In this document: piece after piece, positions 6,221 to 8,395 of the stretch
Layout: each line of letters begins with the position of its first letter
How positions within the stretch are numbered: position 1 is the stretch's first letter
Assembly (NCBI GenBank): GCA_019264505.1
Contig: JAHUZY010000116.1
Coordinates: forward strand, 1-8,395
DNA length: 8,395 nucleotides
From: Phenylobacterium sp.
GTDB lineage: Bacteria > Pseudomonadota > Alphaproteobacteria > Caulobacterales > Caulobacteraceae
Direction of reading: 5' to 3'
The notes under the pieces: generated by a model
Seen by the model: only the letters and a program-made list of their open reading frames with translations
The model's database searches: none
What the model was told of the DNA's origin: nothing
Program-made: the position numbers and the translations under genes

Positions 6221-8019
6221 TCGACGGCCTTCTTGGTTTTGAAGCGGGCGATCAGGCTGTCGATGGGGTTATCGACCTGGAACTTCCGCATGATGATGTA
6301 CTGCTGGCCGATGGTCAGCACGTTGTTCCAGGTCCAGTAGATCAGCAGGCCCGCGGCGAACGGCGCCATGATGAAGGTGAACATGATCGGCATCAGCTGG
6401 AAGATGCGCTGCTGGATCGGATCGGTGGCCGGCGGGTTCATGGCCGTGGTCAGCCACATGGTGAAGCCGTAGAGCAGAGGCAGCACGCCCAGGTGCAGCG
6501 GCCCGTTCAGGAAGCCGCCGATCAGCGGGGCGGTGGCCGGATCCCAGGGGATGGCGCCGAACAGGTTGAAGATGGTCGTCGGATCCCGCGACGACAGGTC
6601 CTGGATCCAGCCATAGAAGGGCGCATGCCGCATCTCGATGGTGACGGTCAGCACCTTGTAGAGGGCGTAGAAGACCGGAATCTGCAGCAGCATGGGCAGA
6701 CAGCCGGTCAGCGGGTTGATCTTCTCGGACTTGTAGAGCCCCAGAAGCTCCTGCTGCTGCTTGGCCGGGTCATCCTTGTATTTCTTGCGCAGCTCCTCGA
6801 TCTGGGGCTGCACCTTCTTCATCTTGGTCAGCGACTCGTAGCTCTTGTTGGCCAGCGGGAAGAAGACCAGCTTCACAACCACGGTGAGCGCCAGGATGGC
6901 CAGGCCGACATTGCCGATGTGCTGGTAGATGAAGTGCAGGAAGCTGAACAGCGGCCGGGTCAGGAACCAGAAATTGCCCCAGTCCACCGCAGCGTCCAGG
7001 CGCGGAATGTTCAGATTGGTCTCATATGCCTTCAGCACCGGCACGGTCTTGGCGCCGGCGAAGAAGCGCGTGGTCTCGGTGATCTGGCGTCCGGCGGGAA
7101 TGGTCCGCGGCTGGCCCACATAGTTGGCCTCGAAGATCTCCACGGGACCTGCGCGGGTGACGCGGAACTCGCCCTTGAGCTGCTCGTCCTGCTCGGGGAT
7201 CAGGGCCGCCAGCCAGTACTTGTCGGTGATGCCGAGCCAGCCGCCTGTGGAGTTGACCTCGGGTCCGCCCTCCTTGGCCCACTTGTTGTACTTCACCAGG
7301 CGCAGCTCTTCGCCCAGCCAGCCGACCGCGCCCTCGTGGACGATCTGATTCTTGCCGAGGTCGGAGGGGATGCCCTGCCGCTGGACCGAACCGTAGGGGG
7401 CCAGCGTCACGTCGCCGGCGCCGGTATTGGCCACCGTGTCGGTGATGGTGAACATGTAGCGGTCGTCCACCGCGATCTGACGGGTGAAGGTCAGGCCCTG
7501 GCCGTTGGCGTAGCGCAGGGTCACCGGGGTCTCCGGCGTGAGCGTCGCGCCCTCCACCAGGGTCCAGCGGGTGTCAGGGGTGGGCAGGCCGGTGAGATTG
7601 GCGCCGGTCCAGCCGAACTCGGCGAACCAGGCGAACTCCGCGCCCTCGGGGCGGAGCAGCTCCACCGGGTCGGCCCCGCGATCGACGCTGACCTTGTAGT
7701 TGTTCAGGAACAGATCATCGATCCGCGCGCCGCGCAGGGCGATGGAGCCGGTCAGCGAGGGGGTGGCGACCGGGGCGCGGGCCGTGCGGGCCACGACGGT
7801 CGCCCGATCGGCCAGCTGGGCCGGGCTGGAAGGCAGGGCCGGGTCGCGGCCCACAGGATTGGTCCCAGGCGCCACGGGCGCGTCAGCTGCGGCCTGGGCG
7901 GCGGCGGCGGCCTGCTGTCGCCGGGCCGCCGGTTCGATCACCAGGAACTGGTAGACCACCAGGACGATGATCGCGCTGACCACGAAGAGGATCGTGTTGC
8001 GGGTGTTGTCATTTTGCAT
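6217..8019 (-). CDS. yidC: Membrane protein insertase YidC (Oxa1 family)
   Basis: A 600-residue inner-membrane insertase that integrates membrane proteins alone or with SecYEG. TM1 is residues 10-28. An Ala/Pro/Gln-rich linker follows (about 30-90), then a periplasmic beta-sandwich P1 domain (about 92-345). The conserved insertase core holds TM2 (368-388), a cytoplasmic coiled hairpin rich in Lys/Glu/Gln (about 390-435), TM3 after [16 protein letters not shown] (435-460), TM4 (508-527) and TM5 (540-572, with [16 protein letters not shown]). The groove's positive residue is K383 ([15 protein letters not shown]) where E. coli has an arginine; lysine is common in alphaproteobacteria. A basic C-terminal tail (RFKTKKAVE) faces the cytoplasm. 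The start ATG 8019 lies 13 nt after the rnpA stop with no obvious Shine-Dalgarno, so re-initiation is likely. No yidD gene lies between rnpA and yidC here. Confidence 0.97.
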   Translation of the reverse strand: MQNDNTRNTILFVVSAIIVLVVYQFLVIEPAARRQQAAAAAQAAADAPVAPGTNPVGRDPALPSSPAQLADRATVVARTARAPVATPSLTGSIALRGARIDDLFLNNYKVSVDRGADPVELLRPEGAEFAWFAEFGWTGANLTGLPTPDTRWTLVEGATLTPETPVTLRYANGQGLTFTRQIAVDDRYMFTITDTVANTGAGDVTLAPYGSVQRQGIPSDLGKNQIVHEGAVGWLGEELRLVKYNKWAKEGGPEVNSTGGWLGITDKYWLAALIPEQDEQLKGEFRVTRAGPVEIFEANYVGQPRTIPAGRQITETTRFFAGAKTVPVLKAYETNLNIPRLDAAVDWGNFWFLTRPLFSFLHFIYQHIGNVGLAILALTVVVKLVFFPLANKSYESLTKMKKVQPQIEELRKKYKDDPAKQQQELLGLYKSEKINPLTGCLPMLLQIPVFYALYKVLTVTIEMRHAPFYGWIQDLSSRDPTTIFNLFGAIPWDPATAPLIGGFLNGPLHLGVLPLLYGFTMWLTTAMNPPATDPIQQRIFQLMPIMFTFIMAPFAAGLLIYWTWNNVLTIGQQYIIMRKFQVDNPIDSLIARFKTKKAVE

Positions 8020-8032
8020 GGAGTCAGCGCGC

Positions 8033-8395
8033 TCAGGGCGAAGGAGGGGTTGCGGTCGCAGACGGACGCGCCTGCCGGTCGCTTTCGGTCGCGAGGCTTA
8101 TCAGCGCGCTTTTCACATCGTCAAGCAAACGCGGCCAGGCTCGCACCGGCGCGCCGCTGCGGGCGATGATCACATAGTCGAATCCAGGGCGCGCGAAACG
8201 CGGCAACAGCTCATGGGCGGCGGCCCGCATGCGCCGTTTGGCGCGGTTCCGGACGACGGCGCCGCCGACCTTGCGGGTGGCGGTGAAGCCGACCCGGACC
8301 AGCGGGGCGTTGTCTTCGCGGTCGCGGGCCTGGACGACCACGGCACCGCGGGCGCACGAAAACGCCCGCGCAGCAGCCAGAAAGTCTGGTCGCTT
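8033..8395 (-). CDS. rnpA: RNase P protein component RnpA, 5' end cut off
   Basis: The C-terminal 120 residues of the RNase P protein subunit, which binds the catalytic RNA and helps it cleave 5' leaders from pre-tRNAs. The frame stays open to the window edge and begins [10 protein letters not shown], close to the family's usual N-terminus (KRxxFL), so only a few codons should be missing. The signature RNRAKRRMR (RNRxKRxxR), [13 protein letters not shown] before it, and DYVIIAR in the last beta strand are clear. The final 25 residues are a low-complexity Ala/Pro/Ser/Thr tail. An in-frame GTG at 8341 is internal (a valine), not the start. rpmH normally precedes rnpA and would lie just outside the window. 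It is followed by yidC after 13 nt and is probably the second gene of the operon. Confidence 0.95.
   Translation of the reverse strand, partial: KRPDFLAAARAFSCARGAVVVQARDREDNAPLVRVGFTATRKVGGAVVRNRAKRRMRAAAHELLPRFARPGFDYVIIARSGAPVRAWPRLLDDVKSALISLATESDRQARPSATATPPSP

Noticed and set aside
5543..6340. 265-residue plus-strand frame opposite engB
   Set aside because: It is antisense to a complete EngB GTPase and spans its junction with yidC; no recognisable family features.
6493..8169. 558-residue open frame on the plus strand opposite yidC and the rnpA end
   Set aside because: It is a shadow of yidC and crosses the rnpA junction. The protein is rich in Gly, His, Gln, Arg with no hydrophobic core or motif.

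Overview
The window is a GC-rich chromosomal segment, almost certainly alphaproteobacterial and probably Caulobacteraceae (Caulobacter/Phenylobacterium-like). This rests on protein character, on GC-rich codon use with several GTG starts, and on gene order: rnpA-yidC-engB-argB-HAD phosphatase-dapD is a typical alphaproteobacterial arrangement. I could not run a search, so the genus is inference. The content is mainly housekeeping. I see no mobile element, CRISPR array, tRNA or rRNA.

Layout. The right half (8395 down to 3049) is one minus-strand gene string read right to left: rnpA (5' end cut off by the window edge), yidC, engB/ysxC, argB, a HAD-family phosphatase of the pyrimidine 5'-nucleotidase type, and dapD. 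Gaps are 13 nt, a 4-nt GTGA overlap, 93 nt, 8 nt, and a 4-nt ATGA overlap, so most junctions look translationally coupled. The operon joins protein export and RNA processing (RNase P protein, YidC insertase, EngB ribosome-assembly GTPase) to amino-acid synthesis (ArgB for arginine, DapD for lysine and diaminopimelate). A GC hairpin just past dapD may end it.

The middle (about 1458-3048) separates dapD from dapE, which act two steps apart in the succinylase DAP pathway. It holds two less familiar genes that converge tail to tail 9 nt apart. One is a minus-strand winged-helix DNA-binding protein (2267-2758). The other is a plus-strand 210-residue protein (1625-2257) that I read as a DEDDh exonuclease fold with every catalytic acidic residue replaced. 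Both have AT-rich upstream regions (about 42-43% GC by hand count). The region before the regulator carries a perfect 13-bp palindrome and other inverted repeats that could be operators.

The left end has dapE on the minus strand (300-1457), converging with the 3' part of truA on the plus strand (1-330). The two coding regions overlap by 31 nt at their 3' ends. The pseudo-exonuclease/regulator pair and its control region are the only parts that look out of the ordinary.
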